From positions 1-7,729 of the forward strand of contig SFPH01000110.1 in assembly GCA_004552115.1 (NCBI GenBank): DNA of 7,729 nucleotides, written 5' to 3'. The stretch comes from Bacteroidales bacterium. Its GTDB lineage: Bacteria > Bacteroidota > Bacteroidia > Bacteroidales > UBA932. A program made the translations under genes and the position numbers. The stretch's first letter is position 1. The number at the start of each line of letters is the position of its first letter. Below the pieces are notes generated by a model. That model was not told the DNA's origin. It did not search any database and was given only the letters and a program-made list of their open reading frames with translations. Positions 6,449 through 7,729 of the stretch are shown piece after piece.

Positions 6449-7276
6449 ATGAACAATACATTCTCATTCAAAAGATTCTGGAGGTTCTTCCTCTATGACA
6501 TAAGGAGATGGGCGACATCATACGGCCCTTCCTTCCTGATCATGAGCCCTCTCGTGCTGTATGCCATCACGATGACATTCTCACTGGTATTCACCCAGGA
6601 GGCCGCTCATCCCGTGCTGATTGCAAGGACCACGGTCCTGGCCGTCACAGCATCCCTGCTCTTCATAACCTATCCGTCCAGCGTTTACGGTTTCGTGACC
6701 GACAAGAAGGCCGGTGGAGCCTACCTCATGCTTCCTGTGTCAAGGCTGGAAAAGTTCGCCTCAATGATGCTGAACGTACTCGTCATCGTTCCGGCAATAT
6801 TCTTCGCCATCTATCTCGGAACCGATGCTCTTCTCTGCCTGATCGACACCGCCTGCGGGGACTCCCTTCTGAAGTCCGCCGGCACGGCCATCACCTTCCT
6901 CAGCACATTCGGCGGCAGTATGGAAGGCACCGAGCAGATCATATCATTCAATTTCTTCTACATGTATCTGGGCTTCGGCATCTCCATCCTCTATTTCCTC
7001 CTCGGCGCCGTTCTTTTCAGGAAGCACAAGATCCTCTACCCGATTCTCATCCTCATCGGCCTGAATATGCTTCTCTCCCTTGTCACCGGAGGCCTTATCA
7101 GTATCGGAATCTTTGAAGGCTTTGACTTTGAAAAATGGGTTCTCTCAGTCGTGAACGAGGGCAATATCGGAGCAATGGCAAGCTGGTTCAATGTCCTCTC
7201 AGGCCTAGTGAACATTGTGGCCATAGCAGGATTCGGCACAGCCGTATATTTCAGAATCAAGACTCTCAAACATTAG
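6449..7276 (+). CDS. ABC-2 type transporter membrane subunit (permease)
   Basis: This integral membrane protein (275 residues) is the probable partner of the ATPase just upstream. Six hydrophobic segments are visible at about 28-49, 62-84, 106-132, 167-190, 196-222 and 245-268, the usual six-helix ABC-2 layout. Between helices 2 and 3 it has the cytoplasmic motif LPVSRLEKF (95-103), a segment of the form LPxSxxEK that I associate with this permease type, probably at the contact with the ATPase. A loop at about 133-166 is rich in Gly, Ser and Thr. The ATG at 6449 has no Shine-Dalgarno sequence; the leader is A/T-rich. The 59-base gap before it holds no obvious promoter or terminator, so one transcript is likely. 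Export of a lipid, peptide or antibiotic-like compound is typical of relatives, but the substrate here is unknown. Confidence 0.85.
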   Translation: MNNTFSFKRFWRFFLYDIRRWATSYGPSFLIMSPLVLYAITMTFSLVFTQEAAHPVLIARTTVLAVTASLLFITYPSSVYGFVTDKKAGGAYLMLPVSRLEKFASMMLNVLVIVPAIFFAIYLGTDALLCLIDTACGDSLLKSAGTAITFLSTFGGSMEGTEQIISFNFFYMYLGFGISILYFLLGAVLFRKHKILYPILILIGLNMLLSLVTGGLISIGIFEGFDFEKWVLSVVNEGNIGAMASWFNVLSGLVNIVAIAGFGTAVYFRIKTLKH

Positions 7277-7282
7277 TACAAT

Positions 7283-7621
7283 ATGGAATTCGATTCGAAC
7301 AAGCCAATCTACCTGCAGATTTCAGATACGATCTGCGAGAAGATACTGGACGGTTCTCTCGCCCCTGACGGAAGAATTCCTTCCGTTCGGGAGTACGGAG
7401 CTCAGCTCGGGGTGAATCCCAATACAATCATGAGGACCTACGAGGTGCTCACCAGTGACGGCATCATTTACAACAAGCGCGGTCTCGGCTACTTCATATC
7501 GCCTGACGCCAGGGAAAAGGTCCTGGAAATCAGACGCAAGGACTTTCTTGACAATGTTGTCCCGAAGATCCGCCGCCAGATGCAGCTCCTGGGAATCGGG
7601 CCGGAAGTATTTGAACAATAA
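7283..7621 (+). CDS. GntR family transcriptional regulator, YtrA subfamily
   Basis: This is a small DNA-binding repressor of 112 residues. The N-terminal winged helix-turn-helix spans about 9-72: it opens with PIYLQISDTICEKILDG, then has the GntR hallmark IPSVREYGAQLGVNPNTIM (32-50), and ends in the wing GLGYFIS (67-73). The remaining ~40 residues form only a short helical tail (VLEIRRKDFLDN..KIRRQMQLLGIG). There is no large effector domain, which is the YtrA-type layout, with the tail used for dimerisation. It begins 6 bases after the permease stop, so it is the last gene of the operon. YtrA-type proteins usually repress the ABC operon they belong to and are released by cell-envelope stress or an antibiotic. 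Here autoregulation through the palindrome at 5467-5501 is inferred. Confidence 0.92.
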   Translation: MEFDSNKPIYLQISDTICEKILDGSLAPDGRIPSVREYGAQLGVNPNTIMRTYEVLTSDGIIYNKRGLGYFISPDAREKVLEIRRKDFLDNVVPKIRRQMQLLGIGPEVFEQ

Positions 7622-7729
7622 CAGTCATTAAGTAATCCTCAAAAAATAACCTGCATCATCTTTGAAAATCTTTTCGGTCCATATTTCCTCCCTCATCAGT
7701 CACATAGCTACGGCTATGCTCCTTCTTCG
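7622..7729. other. Intergenic tail without a convincing gene
   Basis: These 108 bases follow the GntR gene to the window edge. No rho-independent terminator is visible directly after the stop; the A-run at 7641-7646 has no stem. On the minus strand there is a 22-codon frame (7696 to 7628, starting MREEIWTEK) and a second open frame from the edge to a stop at 7656-7658, but neither has clear coding support. The stretch may be part of a dispersed intergenic repeat. Confidence 0.4.
7703..7718. repeat. Perfect 6-bp inverted repeat (hairpin) CATAGC-TACG-GCTATG
   Basis: CATAGC (7703-7708) and GCTATG (7713-7718) are exact complements around a 4-base TACG loop. No U-run follows on either strand, so it is not a standard intrinsic terminator. 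It may be the folded core of a repeated intergenic element. Confidence 0.6.

Noticed and set aside
5559..7621. ABC-GntR operon as a defence or mobile system
   Set aside because: All three genes fit a common chromosomal transporter-regulator module; there are no nucleases, integrases, repeats or att-like ends nearby.
1..7729. CRISPR arrays, tRNA or rRNA genes, insertion sequences
   Set aside because: Nothing resembling spaced repeats, cloverleaf sequences, ribosomal RNA or transposase motifs was seen on either strand.

Overview
The window looks like a piece of a Bacteroidales chromosome. The evidence is a promoter with the Bacteroidetes-type TTG-N19-TAnnTTTG architecture, A/T-rich leaders without Shine-Dalgarno sequences, an exported tricorn-type protease, and the glycosyltransferase-dihydroorotase gene pair. 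The moderately GC-rich coding sequence would suit an Alistipes-like or uncultured UBA932/Cryptobacteroides-like lineage, but that placement is a guess.

Layout, left to right. Bases 2-94 carry the last codons of a plus-strand gene, probably a DMT/EamA-type transporter, running into the 3' end of a convergent gene. Bases 68-5375 form a minus-strand unit. It is transcribed from about 5.4 kb leftwards and holds one very long reading frame followed, 1 base after its stop, by a type I-like dihydroorotase (pyrC). The long frame is a chimera: residues 1 to about 1062 are an exported tricorn-type S41 protease (beta-propellers, PDZ, catalytic Ser/His/Glu present), and residues about 1063-1293 are a dolichol/polyprenol-phosphate mannose synthase-like GT2 glycosyltransferase. 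The joint lacks the last ~20 residues expected of tricorn and the first ~10 expected of the glycosyltransferase. It therefore looks like a deletion (or an assembly join) between two formerly separate genes, not an evolved modular protein.

A 183-base intergenic region (5376-5558) separates this unit from a divergent plus-strand operon. It holds a well-formed promoter for the plus side, a possible -7 element for the minus side, and a 35-bp near-perfect palindrome just upstream of the plus-side -33 element.

The plus-strand operon (5559-7621) encodes an ABC-2 type ATPase, its six-helix permease, and a short YtrA-type GntR repressor. This is a compact self-regulated export or stress-response ABC module; the palindrome is the natural candidate operator. 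The last 108 bases (7622-7729) contain no convincing gene, only a perfect 6-bp-stem hairpin and sequence that may belong to a dispersed intergenic repeat.

I did not find a clearly new defence, mobile or RNA-based system. The two items most worth checking are the protease-glycosyltransferase fusion and the palindrome.
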